A stretch of DNA of 64,000 nt from Gammaproteobacteria bacterium (GTDB lineage: Bacteria > Pseudomonadota > Gammaproteobacteria > GCA-001735895). Below are positions 55,258 to 64,000 of this stretch, piece after piece. The position numbers and the translations under genes are program-made. Within the stretch, counting starts at the first letter, position 1. Each line of letters begins with the position of its first letter. Location of the stretch: contig JACNJF010000084.1 of NCBI GenBank assembly GCA_014382695.1, positions 1-64,000 on the forward strand, given 5' to 3'. The notes beneath the pieces are model-generated. The model was not told where the DNA came from and ran no database searches. It worked only from the letters and a program-made list of their open reading frames with translations.

Positions 55258-55770
55258 ATGATGAAATCTCTGGTAATAACCCTGAATGGTGATGATCGTT
55301 CCGGTATTGTTGAATCGCTGTCAAAGATTATTGTGCAGCATCAGGGTGAATGGGTGGAAAGCCGCATGGCAAATCTGTCCGGCAAGTTCGCCGGAATCCT
55401 GCTGGCAAAACTGCCGGAGGAAAACTGTGATACTTTCAAGGCGACCCTGAAAGCGTCCCTGCAGGATCTGAATATTACGATCGAATCGGCCGATTCCAGC
55501 AAGGCTCAGAACCAGCAGCAATGCTACAAACTAAATCTGGTCGGCCAGGATAGACCCGGTATTATTCATCGTATTTCTTCGCTATTGGTTAAGAATGGTG
55601 CCACAGTAGAAGATCTTGAAAGCGAAGTGATCGATGCATCGATGTCGGGTGAACAGCTGTTCAAGGCGAATATCACGCTGTGTCTGGCAGAAGGTTACAC
55701 CATCGAAGCACTGGGTGAAGCGCTGGAACAGCTGGCGAATGAGCTGATCGTCGATATCGAACTGGGGTAA
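55258..55770 (+). CDS. GcvR-like double ACT-domain protein
   Basis: A 170-residue protein with two ACT domains (about 4-85 and 92-165): 'SLVITLNGDDRSGIVESLSKI' and 'LNLVGQDRPGIIHRISSLLVKNGATVEDLESEV'. This is the GcvR layout, which in E. coli binds glycine and antagonises the activator GcvA. No GcvA-type LysR protein is next to it here, so it may act on the XRE-cupin regulator or another partner. It is the last gene before the MITE-like element. Confidence 0.85.
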   Translation: MMKSLVITLNGDDRSGIVESLSKIIVQHQGEWVESRMANLSGKFAGILLAKLPEENCDTFKATLKASLQDLNITIESADSSKAQNQQQCYKLNLVGQDRPGIIHRISSLLVKNGATVEDLESEVIDASMSGEQLFKANITLCLAEGYTIEALGEALEQLANELIVDIELG

Positions 55771-55822
55771 AGGTTTACACGCGCTCTGTTCGTGCTGAAT
55801 CGGCGTGCTGCAAACGACAGAA

Positions 55823-55981
55823 TTAAGGAAGCTCTGAATAATTCATCCGTGAATTCTCAGGGCACGGAATTCGAAAAATGTGATTTTCGAGTTCCTCTCA
55901 AAATCAATGACTTGCAGTCATCAATTTTGGCGGCACATCCTTGTGCCGCAGGAACCTCTGAATTGATCAGAGGTTCCTTAA
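55823..55981. mobile_element. MITE-like element with 22-bp terminal inverted repeats
   Basis: A 159-bp segment bounded by TTAAGGAAGCTCTGAATAATTC (left) and the reverse complement of TTAAGGAACCTCTGATCAATTC (right), matching at 19 of 22 positions by eye. TTAA at both ends may be the target duplication. Inside are further hairpins: CAAAATCAATGACT/AGTCATCAATTTTG, GCGGCACA/TGTGCCGC and AGGAACCTCTGA/TCAGAGGTTCCT. It has no coding capacity; the ORF of 75 codons over it is chance. It sits between the ACT gene and glyA. Confidence 0.7.
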
Positions 55982-56011
55982 CAAAACAGTTAAAAATTAA
56001 GGTGGAAAATT

Positions 56012-57268
56012 ATGTTTAGTAAGAATGATCGAATTGAAGGTTACGATAACGAACTGTGGGCCGCGATAGAGTCTGAAAACAGACGTCAGGAAGAGCATAT
56101 CGAACTGATCGCTTCTGAAAACTATACCAGCCCGCGCGTGATGCAGGCCCAGGGTTCACAGCTTACTAACAAGTACGCCGAAGGTTATCCGGGCAAGCGT
56201 TATTACGGTGGTTGTGAATTTGTCGATATTGCAGAACGACTGGCGATTGAACGCGCCAAACAGTTGTTCGGCGCGGATTATGCGAATGTGCAGCCGCATT
56301 CCGGTTCACAGGCCAATACCGCCGTGTATATGGCGCTGGTGCAACCGGGTGATACCGTGCTCGGCATGAGTCTGGCGCATGGTGGTCATTTAACCCACGG
56401 CGCGAAGCCCAACTTCTCCGGCAAAATCTATCATGCGGTGCAGTATGGATTGAACCAAGCCACCGGTGAAATCGATTACGAGCAGGTAGCGGCGCTGGCC
56501 AAAGAACATCAGCCGAAGATGATCGTCGCCGGCTTCTCTGCCTATTCACGCATTATTGACTGGCAGCGTTTTCGCGATATTGCCGATTCGGTCGGAGCCT
56601 ATCTGTTTGTCGATATGGCGCATGTGGCGGGTCTGATTGCCGCTGGTATCTATCCTAATCCGGTACCTTTTGCCGACGTGGTCACTACCACCACGCATAA
56701 AACCCTGAGAGGTCCGCGCGGCGGACTGATTCTGTGTAAGGCGAATGAAGTGCTGGAAAAGAAATTTAACTCGATCGTATTTCCCGGTATTCAGGGTGGC
56801 CCCTTAATGCATGTGATTGCCGCCAAGGCGGTCGCTTTCAAGGAAGCGCTGGAACCGGAATTCAAGGTTTATCAGCAGCAGGTGGTGGATAACGCCAGAG
56901 CGATGGTGGATGTGTTTCTGCAGCGTGGTTTCGATATTGTTTCCGGTGGCACCGATGATCACCTATTCCTGGTCGACTTCATCAAACGTGGTCTGACCGG
57001 TAAGGCAGCCGATGCGGCGCTTGGTGCAGCGAATATTACGGTCAACATGAATGCGGTACCGAACGATCCGCAGTCACCGTTTGTGACCAGTGGCATTCGT
57101 GTCGGCACCCCGGCGATTACCACACGTGGTCTGGGCGTTGCAGAATCAAAACAGCTGGCCGGCTGGATGTGTGACATTCTGGATGATCTGGAGAATAAGC
57201 AGGTTATCGAAGCGGTGAAGCTGAAGGTGCTGGAATTGTGTAAGCGCTTTCCGGTGTATCAGGCGTAA
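56012..57268 (+). CDS. glyA: serine hydroxymethyltransferase
   Basis: PLP enzyme that joins glycine with methylene-tetrahydrofolate to make serine, using the one-carbon units made by GcvTHP. 418 residues, standard. The start ATG has AAGGTGG 7 bases upstream. '[34 protein letters not shown]' and the PLP lysine in '[14 protein letters not shown]' (about 230) are intact. The MITE-like element ends 31 bases before the start, so glyA may be read through it or from a promoter of its own. Confidence 0.97.
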   Translation: MFSKNDRIEGYDNELWAAIESENRRQEEHIELIASENYTSPRVMQAQGSQLTNKYAEGYPGKRYYGGCEFVDIAERLAIERAKQLFGADYANVQPHSGSQANTAVYMALVQPGDTVLGMSLAHGGHLTHGAKPNFSGKIYHAVQYGLNQATGEIDYEQVAALAKEHQPKMIVAGFSAYSRIIDWQRFRDIADSVGAYLFVDMAHVAGLIAAGIYPNPVPFADVVTTTTHKTLRGPRGGLILCKANEVLEKKFNSIVFPGIQGGPLMHVIAAKAVAFKEALEPEFKVYQQQVVDNARAMVDVFLQRGFDIVSGGTDDHLFLVDFIKRGLTGKAADAALGAANITVNMNAVPNDPQSPFVTSGIRVGTPAITTRGLGVAESKQLAGWMCDILDDLENKQVIEAVKLKVLELCKRFPVYQA

Positions 57269-57297
57269 TCAGTCTGCTGACTGCTTAGTTCAAGAGC

Positions 57298-58680
57298 ATG
57301 GCTATCAGCGTGTTCGATCTGTTTAAAATCGGTATCGGCCCTTCCAGCTCGCATACGGTAGGGCCGATGCGTGCAGCCAGAATATTTGCCGAGCTGTTGA
57401 AGCAGCAGGGCATGTTGCAACACACGGCACGCGTGCAGATTAATCTGTTCGGTTCACTGGGTGCAACCGGTAAGGGGCATGGAACCGATCGGGCCGTGAT
57501 TCTCGGATTACAGGGTGAGCAACCCGATCAGATCGATCCGCAAACCATAGAGCCCACACTGGAATGTATACGCCGCGACAAAACGCTCTGCCTGTTTTCT
57601 GAACAGTGCATCCCCTTCGATGAATCCGTCGATCTGGTTTTCCTGCCGAAAAAAAATCTGCCTTACCATACCAACGGACTTGAGTTCATTGCTCGGAATG
57701 CGCAGGGTGAATTACTCCATTCCGCGATCTATTATTCGGTCGGGGGCGGGTTTGTAGTGGAGCAAGCGGCAGCAAAAAAAGATCTTATCGATGATGGTGA
57801 TAAAACCGAGCAGGCCTATCCGTTTAATTCGATGCAACAGCTGTTGCAGTATTGTCAGCAGCACCAGCTGTCGATCAGCCAGATTATGCTGGAAAATGAA
57901 AAAGCCTGGCGTAGCGAAGCCGAGATCCGTAGCGGATTGCTTAAGATCTGGCAGGTGATGCTGGATTGCATCCGTGCCGGGTGTGCCAACGAAGGTATTT
58001 TGCCGGGCGGACTGAAGGTCCGGCGACGTGCACCCGCACTGTATCAAAAACTGCGTGATCAACAGGAGGCCGCACTGCGCGATCCGCTGACCACGATGGA
58101 CTGGGTTAATCTGTACGCGATTGCGGTGAACGAAGAAAATGCCGCCGGCGGACGTGTCGTTACCGCACCGACCAATGGCGCAGCAGGCATCATTCCGGCC
58201 GTACTCAAGTATTACGAGCGCTTTACCGCGAATGCCAGTGAAGATGGCATCGTGCGCTTTTTACTGACGGCCGGTGCTATCGGCATCCTGTATAAAATGA
58301 ATGCATCCATCTCCGGAGCCGAAGTCGGCTGCCAGGGTGAAGTTGGTTCGGCCTGTTCGATGGCGGCTGCCGGGCTTGCAGAAGTCAGCGGGGGGACGCC
58401 GGAGCAGGTTGAAAATGCGGCAGAGATTGGGATGGAACATAATCTCGGTCTGACCTGTGACCCGATCAATGGGCTGGTACAGGTTCCCTGTATCGAACGC
58501 AATGCGATGGGAGCGATCAAGGCCATCAATGCCAAACGGCTGGCGCTGAACGGCGATGGACAGCACTTCGTCTCACTCGATAAAGTGATCAGAACCATGC
58601 GTGACACCGGTCGCGATATGAAGAGTAAATACAAGGAAACCGCACGTGGTGGTCTGGCGGTGAATGTGATCGAGTGTTAG
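57298..58680 (+). CDS. sdaA: L-serine dehydratase (iron-sulfur type)
   Basis: Deaminates L-serine to pyruvate and ammonia with a [4Fe-4S] cluster. 460 residues, single-chain form with the beta domain first ('[18 protein letters not shown]'). The cluster cysteines are in '[13 protein letters not shown]', '[22 protein letters not shown]'. It is 29 bases after glyA and closes the route glycine to serine to pyruvate. The sequence is typical and complete. Confidence 0.96.
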   Translation: MAISVFDLFKIGIGPSSSHTVGPMRAARIFAELLKQQGMLQHTARVQINLFGSLGATGKGHGTDRAVILGLQGEQPDQIDPQTIEPTLECIRRDKTLCLFSEQCIPFDESVDLVFLPKKNLPYHTNGLEFIARNAQGELLHSAIYYSVGGGFVVEQAAAKKDLIDDGDKTEQAYPFNSMQQLLQYCQQHQLSISQIMLENEKAWRSEAEIRSGLLKIWQVMLDCIRAGCANEGILPGGLKVRRRAPALYQKLRDQQEAALRDPLTTMDWVNLYAIAVNEENAAGGRVVTAPTNGAAGIIPAVLKYYERFTANASEDGIVRFLLTAGAIGILYKMNASISGAEVGCQGEVGSACSMAAAGLAEVSGGTPEQVENAAEIGMEHNLGLTCDPINGLVQVPCIERNAMGAIKAINAKRLALNGDGQHFVSLDKVIRTMRDTGRDMKSKYKETARGGLAVNVIEC

Positions 58681-58756
58681 CTTATGGCGGGCACAAGGGC
58701 GTTACCAGCTAGAGGAGTGCACGCTTATCAGCCCGTTTAAAACAAAAATAAATCTG

Positions 58757-59491
58757 ATGATTGTATGCCTGTTGATATTGAATGGCTGCGATCGTTCAAG
58801 CCCCGAAATTACACGCCTACAGGCACGCCCTGGCATACCGACTGTTGCCATCGAGTCGGGTGAGCATGCGCTTGGACTGGGTGGGATGCGGCTGGTAAAT
58901 CGCGGAGTGATCTGGCGCGATGGCGTTTTCTATGTTCCGGCGCTATCCGACACAGACAAACCGTTGCCGCTGCTGGTGTGGTTGCACGGCGGGGGTGGGC
59001 GTGCCGATGCCTTTCGCTATATGTTTCCGCTGGCGCAGGAGTCAGGCGTGGTCATTCTTGCGCTGGATGCGCGTCATAATACCTGGGATGGTATCGATAG
59101 TGGCTTCGGCCCGGATGTTGAGTTTATGGATGCCGCTTTGCAATTTATTTTTCAGCGTGTGGCGATAGATCCAGACAGAATCGCTTTGGGAGGCCTGTCG
59201 GATGGCGGGGCTTATGCACTCGCGCTAGGTCGTGCAAACGGGGATCTTTTCACCCATCTGGTCGCTTTCGCACCCGGTGGCCTTAATCCACCATCCGCGC
59301 CGATCGGGCAACCTAAAATCTTTGTTGCACATGGCACCCACGACAATGTTTACCACATATCAGGGTCCAGGCATTATATTGTGCCGCGACTGAAGAGCGC
59401 AGCTTACGATGTCAGTTTCGTTGAATTCGATGGACCGCACTGGGCTCCTGCTCCAATTGTGAGCCAGGTGCTCAAGTGGCTTAAGCAATAG
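58757..59491 (+). CDS. lipoprotein alpha/beta-hydrolase (LpqC/polyhydroxybutyrate depolymerase-like)
   Basis: A 244-residue exported hydrolase; lipobox 'LLILNGC' near residue 10. The oxyanion region 'LLVWLHGGGGRADAFRY', the nucleophile elbow 'GLSDGG' (about 144) and a late His in 'DGPHWAPAP' complete a Ser-Asp-His triad with Asp in 'HGTHDNV'. Substrate unknown; short polyesters or acyl esters are typical. The signal sequence is short from ATG 58757, and a good GAGGAG site lies upstream of codons that lack a normal start, so the true N-terminus may be longer. Confidence 0.8.
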   Translation: MIVCLLILNGCDRSSPEITRLQARPGIPTVAIESGEHALGLGGMRLVNRGVIWRDGVFYVPALSDTDKPLPLLVWLHGGGGRADAFRYMFPLAQESGVVILALDARHNTWDGIDSGFGPDVEFMDAALQFIFQRVAIDPDRIALGGLSDGGAYALALGRANGDLFTHLVAFAPGGLNPPSAPIGQPKIFVAHGTHDNVYHISGSRHYIVPRLKSAAYDVSFVEFDGPHWAPAPIVSQVLKWLKQ

Positions 59492-59564
59492 CCTTGCGCC
59501 AAACTGAATACCCGCCAGGGATTTGCCCAATGGCTGGACGTAGTAAGTTTCATCCAGTTGACGG

Positions 59565-61724
59565 TTATATCTTGAACTGGCTCATTAAGCCCTGCAGCTT
59601 CGAACTTAATTCGGATAAATTGGTTCCAGAGTGTGCAATTTTGTCAGCGCCCACTACGGTTCGGTCGCCAATTTTCCTGATCTGATCGACATAGGCATCA
59701 ATCTGCGTCGATACTATCGACTGCTGTTCAGCAGCTTGCGCGATGGCGTCATTCATTTCAAAAATAGAATTCATTGCACCGGTGATTTTGGTTAAAGAGT
59801 GTGCGGCTAAAGTGGCGCGTTCGACCGTGCTACTCGCTCTGTCATTGCCTTCCTGAATGGAGCTGACGGCATATTGGGTACTTTGCTGCAATTGCTCAAT
59901 CATAGCTTCGATCTCCAGCGTAGAGTCCTGGGTGCGTCTTGCCAGCGATCTAACCTCGTCAGCAACCACGGCGAATCCACGTCCATGCTCACCCGCTCTG
60001 GCCGCTTCAATGGCGGCATTCAGGGCAAGTAGATTGGTCTGTTTGGTGATGCTTCTGATGACATCGAGCACAACGCCAATCGAAGTGCTCAATTGTTCAA
60101 GATTCAGAATTTTCTGACAGGTTTGCTCAATCTGCCCCGCTAGTTTGGTCAGGTCGGAGGCAACATCATTGACGATCTGATTACTGTGTTTGGATTCATC
60201 ACGAACCTCCAGGCTGGAAACACGCGCATTTTCTGAAATAGTGGCAATATCTCTGTTTGATTGCGTCATTTTAAGGAATGCAGTCGCAGCCCGGCGGGTT
60301 TCATTCTGTTGCTGCTGAATTTCGATGCGGGTTTCTGTGGAGATATCCTGGAGTGTTCCGGATGCCGTAAACAAACTAGTGCTGGCCGCATTTACCTGAT
60401 TGATGGCAGAACCGATTTTTTGCATAAAGTCATTGAAGTTTTGCGCAATCTTCGCAAGCTCTCTGACGTTCCCTATTTTAAGTCGCTGAGTTAAGTCACC
60501 ACTACCCTGCGCGATTTCATGAACGGCATCGGAAAGGTCCTGTAATGGCTTGCTGATGTTGCGCACGGTGAATAAGGTGAGCGCCACCAGCAGGATAAAA
60601 ACACTAAAGGTGATGCTGCTGACGAGCACATAACTGGAGTTGATCTGTTGCTGACTGTGGCGTGAAATATGCTCCCTGTTGCTGAGTACGACAGCGGATA
60701 GTTGTTCAATGGTCTGATTCATTGCGCTGGCATGAACCGCCGATACCTTGAGCAGCACATTTTGCTGTTGAGTATGATTAATTTTATCGCTCTGTATGTG
60801 ATAGATTGACCGGTCAGAGAGTATCGATAGCTGAAACAGTTTTTCCAGACTACCAGTTAAAGAGTTGCTGAGTTCAGCAAGCTCAGACTCCGACTCCAGC
60901 GATTGCCCCAGCTTCTGCACCAGCTGGCGGGTATTATCGATGTTTTGAATGATTTTATTGTTGCGCAAATTAAACAGCATATCGGCTCCAGGCGCGCTCA
61001 ATAATAGCCTGATGTCGGTGGAAAGTTTGAGTGTCATGAGCTGTATCTGGTTAATCGTCTCCAGTTGAATGGATTCTTTACGAGTGACGAGTGCGTTAAT
61101 TTGATGGCTAAGATTTGAGTTGCTGGAGGATTCAGCGGCTGTGCCAAGCAACTGTTTTAATCTGCGCGCAGTTCTGGTTTCGGCTAATCGAAGCTTGCCG
61201 CTGATTGAGCCTGTCTGCGTGTCCAGTTCATCAAGATGTTGATCGATTTCATGAACTTTTTGCTGAAGAAGACGGTCTTCCGTCAGTAGCTTATGGGTAC
61301 TTTGCAGGATTAATTGATCGGTCTGTGCATACGCCTGAAAGTGATCATCCAGCGTGTTTATGACCTGCTTAAGCTGACTATTACTGGTGGTGAGCTTTCG
61401 TAGCGATAGACTGGCCTGCTGATACTGAGCGATTAAGTTCTGGTTGAGATGAATGGCTTCCAGTTGTTCGAGCGAACGGGTTGCGAGAATTTCAGCCTGA
61501 CGACTCTGAAAGTTGACCAGGGATTCAGTGACGTTTGCACTGACTTGCTGAATCGCAGAAATATTTATCAGCTTACCCTGCTCAACCCCAAGATTGCGAT
61601 AGCTTGAGATGGTCGACAGGCTCAGTATCATGCTGGCAAGAATGCCGACGCTTGCCAGCATGATGACGAGGAAACGAATGGATAGTGTGGTGCGTATTGA
61701 AAACATACGTTTTACTCTGGGCAA
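59565..61724 (-). CDS. methyl-accepting chemotaxis protein
   Basis: A 719-residue transmembrane receptor. TM1 is near the N-terminus ('[19 protein letters not shown]'), followed by an unusually long helical periplasmic domain (~330 residues, no recognised sensor fold), TM2 ('[20 protein letters not shown]', about 370-390), a HAMP domain and the signalling hairpin with tip '[19 protein letters not shown]' near 590. No C-terminal CheR/CheB tether. It lies 72 bases after a substrate-binding protein gene, which may act as its ligand carrier. Confidence 0.9.
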   Translation of the reverse strand: MPRVKRMFSIRTTLSIRFLVIMLASVGILASMILSLSTISSYRNLGVEQGKLINISAIQQVSANVTESLVNFQSRQAEILATRSLEQLEAIHLNQNLIAQYQQASLSLRKLTTSNSQLKQVINTLDDHFQAYAQTDQLILQSTHKLLTEDRLLQQKVHEIDQHLDELDTQTGSISGKLRLAETRTARRLKQLLGTAAESSSNSNLSHQINALVTRKESIQLETINQIQLMTLKLSTDIRLLLSAPGADMLFNLRNNKIIQNIDNTRQLVQKLGQSLESESELAELSNSLTGSLEKLFQLSILSDRSIYHIQSDKINHTQQQNVLLKVSAVHASAMNQTIEQLSAVVLSNREHISRHSQQQINSSYVLVSSITFSVFILLVALTLFTVRNISKPLQDLSDAVHEIAQGSGDLTQRLKIGNVRELAKIAQNFNDFMQKIGSAINQVNAASTSLFTASGTLQDISTETRIEIQQQQNETRRAATAFLKMTQSNRDIATISENARVSSLEVRDESKHSNQIVNDVASDLTKLAGQIEQTCQKILNLEQLSTSIGVVLDVIRSITKQTNLLALNAAIEAARAGEHGRGFAVVADEVRSLARRTQDSTLEIEAMIEQLQQSTQYAVSSIQEGNDRASSTVERATLAAHSLTKITGAMNSIFEMNDAIAQAAEQQSIVSTQIDAYVDQIRKIGDRTVVGADKIAHSGTNLSELSSKLQGLMSQFKI

Positions 61725-61796
61725 TGGTAAAATAGCAGGGGCAAAATATCGGAATCCGGCAGCATCCAGTCACTGTTTTTAGAGCACGCTGTAAAT

Positions 61797-62969
61797 CTAT
61801 AAATCCTTCCAGTCAAAAGAGACAAAGTGACCTCCTGAAATTCTAGTTGGCCAGACACTGTGGCTTGCCTGATGCTCTGTGGTGGAAAGCCGTTGTGCAG
61901 AACCTAGTCCCAGTTCGAATGAGCCCATTGACTCAAGACTATCGATGATCGATTCTCGATTCAGAGAAGTGGTTCTTTTAACACCCTCGACCAGTATGCG
62001 AGCGACAATATAACCCTCCAGAGATAAAAAGCCTGGCTCCAGCCTGGGTTCAAAAGCAGCAAGATGCTGTCTGAACTGTTTAACACCGGCTAACTCACTC
62101 TCAAAGTGAGGAACCACCTGGGTGACGATGACTCCCTCCGCCTGTTCGCCGAGTTCCTGCAGCAAGGGTATACTGCCGACAAAAGAGACATTCAGAAAAA
62201 GAGTTTGGGGTAAATCCTGTTTAGCCAGAGCTATAAATTTTGCACAGGGCTTATAGGCTCCCACCATGATAATGGCGCGCGGGTCGGTGCTAGAATTCAG
62301 AATGGTACTCAGAGCATCCTCTACATTCAGGGTGTTTCGCTTGTAGCGGCCCTGGATAATTTTCTGGGTATCGGTAAATCCATGCTTCTTGAGTGCGGCT
62401 ATGGCACCATTATAGCCGGCGTCACCGTAGCCATCGTTCTGAGTAAATAACGCGATCTCAGTGGGCTTGATGCCGGCTTTTAACAGACCCTCAATCATGG
62501 CCGCCGTTTCTTCCGCATAACTGGCCCTGTAGTTGATGATGTAACGATCCGGCGGCGATTTTCTGAGCAGTCCGGCACCGCTTACGGCACCTAACAGCAG
62601 GGTTTTATGTTGATTCGCGATGGGGACAGTGACCACTGCGGTTGGCGTGCCAACATTTCCAATAACGGCCACGACTTTTTCTTCGTCGATCAGTTTACGC
62701 ATATTGGTTCCGGCACGTTCCGGCTCGTAACCGTCATCCAGAGCGATCAGTTCGAGCTGTTTCCCGTTAACCCCTCCCTGCCGGTTGATGTGATTGAGGT
62801 AGGTATCAATACCGAGTTTTATATTCGCTCCCAGACCTTTGGCCGGGCCTTCCAGCGCCGTTGTCATACCAATCTTAATCGTATCGGCCATACTATTAAA
62901 AGACAGCACGATAGAAAAAAGGAGAATACTAAGTGGTTTGAAAAACCTTATCACTAGCGCATGCCTCAT
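61797..62969 (-). CDS. periplasmic substrate-binding protein (branched-chain amino-acid type)
   Basis: A 390-residue exported protein of the Leu/Ile/Val-binding (type 1 periplasmic) fold, with a signal peptide ('PLSILLFSIVLSFNSMA'). 'IKIGMTTALEGPAKGLGANIKLGIDTYLNHINRQGGVNGKQLEL' and 'VAVIGNVGTPTAVVTVPIA' are typical of the Peripla_BP_6 family. No permease or ATPase genes accompany it; instead the MCP gene follows. That suggests a sensory rather than transport role. Ligand unknown (amino acids, urea and aromatic acids are all used in the family). Confidence 0.88.
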   Translation of the reverse strand: MRHALVIRFFKPLSILLFSIVLSFNSMADTIKIGMTTALEGPAKGLGANIKLGIDTYLNHINRQGGVNGKQLELIALDDGYEPERAGTNMRKLIDEEKVVAVIGNVGTPTAVVTVPIANQHKTLLLGAVSGAGLLRKSPPDRYIINYRASYAEETAAMIEGLLKAGIKPTEIALFTQNDGYGDAGYNGAIAALKKHGFTDTQKIIQGRYKRNTLNVEDALSTILNSSTDPRAIIMVGAYKPCAKFIALAKQDLPQTLFLNVSFVGSIPLLQELGEQAEGVIVTQVVPHFESELAGVKQFRQHLAAFEPRLEPGFLSLEGYIVARILVEGVKRTTSLNRESIIDSLESMGSFELGLGSAQRLSTTEHQASHSVWPTRISGGHFVSFDWKDL

Positions 62970-63245
62970 ACAGCTGATCTCTGATTTTATAACTATAATC
63001 GTAATCTATTTACCCTATAAAGCAGAATTATTAGATGAATGGCTGTTTGCCGGATGAGTGCGCTGAAATAGCGGAAATTATTCAATAGGGGGTATTTGAT
63101 CCGTGCGTCTTCAGGATGGAGAAGGCTGGAGAGGATAAGCGGGCGCGAAGGCGAAAATAAATGCTCAAGTTATGGTATATGTGCTATAGGTATACCCTTG
63201 GTCTTTAGGTGTAGGGATATACATTCATTCAAGCAGTATGAGAAT
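62970..63245. other. divergent intergenic region
   Basis: About 275 bases between two divergent genes. AT-rich; nothing more than promoters is expected. No repeat or ORF supported. Confidence 0.3.
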
Positions 63246-64000
63246 ATGGTCAACCTGAATCAGAGCCCGCAACAACCCGTGAATCATCGTTTAAGTATTG
63301 CTTCGGCAATCCTGCGTACTCTGGCAGTCATCCTCGCGCTAAAAGTCGTTCTGATGTGGCTGTTTAACATTGCAGGCCTTGATCCGACCCAGCCCTTTGC
63401 CATTTTACTGGATTCTGTGCTGCTCGCCTTATGCTCCGCCGCACTGCTCTATTTCTGGGTATTCCGGCCGCTGTTTAACGAGCGAAGTGAGATTCAACAA
63501 AAACTCAGTTCAAGTACTGACAAGCTGGATGAGGTGCAGGCCATTGCGCTGATGGGGCATTGGGAACTCGATATCAGCGCCCAACAGGCCGACTGGTCGA
63601 AACAGATCCACCAGCTGTTCGGCACCAGCTCAACACAAATTTGCGGGCCGGCTTTACTTGAAGAGTTTGTTCATCCGGAAGACTGGCCGGTCCTGGCCGC
63701 TTCGCTGGATGCAGCGATGCATGACGGAAAAAAACATGAAATCGAATACCGCATTAATCTGGCAGATGGGCAGCAGCGCTGGATATACTGCAAAGCAAAA
63801 AGTATCGACCATAGCGTCGCTGACCCAACAAAACTGTATGGCATCGTGCAGGATATTACCGCGCGTAAAACCTCAGAGCTTGCCTTAACTGAAAGCCAGT
63901 CACGTTTAACGGAGGTGACCCAGCTGTTGCCGGGTGCCATCTACATCTCCTTACCACCCGACTTCAAGACCATCTATATCAGCTCCGGTATCCAGCACAT
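63246..64000 (+). CDS. membrane-bound PAS sensor protein, cut by window end
   Basis: Not in the ORF track because it runs off the window. From ATG 63246 at least 251 codons are open. Two membrane helices (about 20-42 and 51-72) precede a PAS fold of the PAS_3 type ('ALMGHWELDISAQQADWSKQIHQLFG', 'LADGQQRWIYCKAKSID', 'VQDITARKTSE'). A second PAS domain begins at about 230 ('QLLPGAIYISLPPDFKTIYIS'). The output domain (histidine kinase, GGDEF or EAL) is beyond the end. It is divergent from the substrate-binding protein. Confidence 0.85.
   Translation, partial: MVNLNQSPQQPVNHRLSIASAILRTLAVILALKVVLMWLFNIAGLDPTQPFAILLDSVLLALCSAALLYFWVFRPLFNERSEIQQKLSSSTDKLDEVQAIALMGHWELDISAQQADWSKQIHQLFGTSSTQICGPALLEEFVHPEDWPVLAASLDAAMHDGKKHEIEYRINLADGQQRWIYCKAKSIDHSVADPTKLYGIVQDITARKTSELALTESQSRLTEVTQLLPGAIYISLPPDFKTIYISSGIQH

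Noticed and set aside
55792-56019. 75-codon ORF before glyA
   Set aside because: It runs through the MITE-like element and overlaps the glyA start; composition is not protein-like.

Overview
The window looks like a chromosome segment of a gammaproteobacterium, free-living and respiring. Pointers are the 531-residue type of isocitrate lyase with aceK elsewhere in the window, rraA, prpE, a heavy-metal RND efflux operon, c-type cytochromes, an MCP chemoreceptor and gammaproteobacterial gene order. I could not place it to genus. Apart from the left end, genes are dense, of moderate GC and conventional. No tRNA, rRNA, CRISPR array or prophage was seen.

Layout. 1-3400: an AT-rich piece of an integron gene-cassette array, all genes on the minus strand, with two clear attC sites, a third one-sided R' core at the right edge, and no integrase in view. 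One cassette carries three coupled genes (one PD-(D/E)XK-like), another carries two. 3871-4224: DUF1428 gene behind a perfect palindrome. 4296-11009: five-gene minus-strand heavy-metal efflux operon (CzcCBA type plus two small secreted proteins). 11253-15672: DUF4239 membrane protein, a cytochrome c'-like protein, a SulP transporter and a Kv-type potassium channel. 15675-18446: LysR regulator divergent from isocitrate lyase, with a strong terminator. 18445-19738: a zinc-ribbon/scramblase fusion and an unknown protein. 19836-20568: a non-coding region with a perfect 322-bp direct repeat and nested short tandem repeats. 20837-24510: leuC, leuD and a Leptospira-type citramalate synthase. 24628-34086: ELWxxDGT-repeat lipoprotein, SIMPL protein, a LeuB-like dehydrogenase, prpE, rraA and aceK, all on the minus strand. 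34458-43410: secreted and lipoprotein genes, an MFS transporter, a large RluA-family pseudouridine synthase and a stand-alone DUF2126 protein. 43481-49614: ABC-2 exporter, a small Pro/Tyr-rich secreted protein, a DUF1538-DUF1538-PII-CBS operon, cytochrome c and a class III cyclase-domain protein. 49750-58680: a decayed sugar-ABC ATPase, an XRE-cupin regulator and the gcvT-gcvH-gcvP-ACT-glyA-sdaA cluster, with a MITE-like element between the ACT gene and glyA. 58757-64000: a lipoprotein hydrolase, an MCP with its neighbouring substrate-binding protein, and a PAS sensor cut by the window end.

How the genes work together. CimA, LeuCD and the LeuB-like enzyme could convert pyruvate plus acetyl-CoA to 2-oxobutyrate for isoleucine. 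Isocitrate lyase, AceK and PrpE handle acetate and propionate carbon. The glycine cluster converts glycine to one-carbon units, serine and then pyruvate. It appears to be controlled by the XRE-cupin protein, because the same TGTTTCC-N4-GGAAACA operator lies in front of both the regulator gene and gcvT.

Most promising for novelty: the three-gene integron cassette, the XRE-cupin operator pair controlling glycine catabolism, the DUF1538/PII/CBS transport module, and the nested tandem duplication upstream of leuC.
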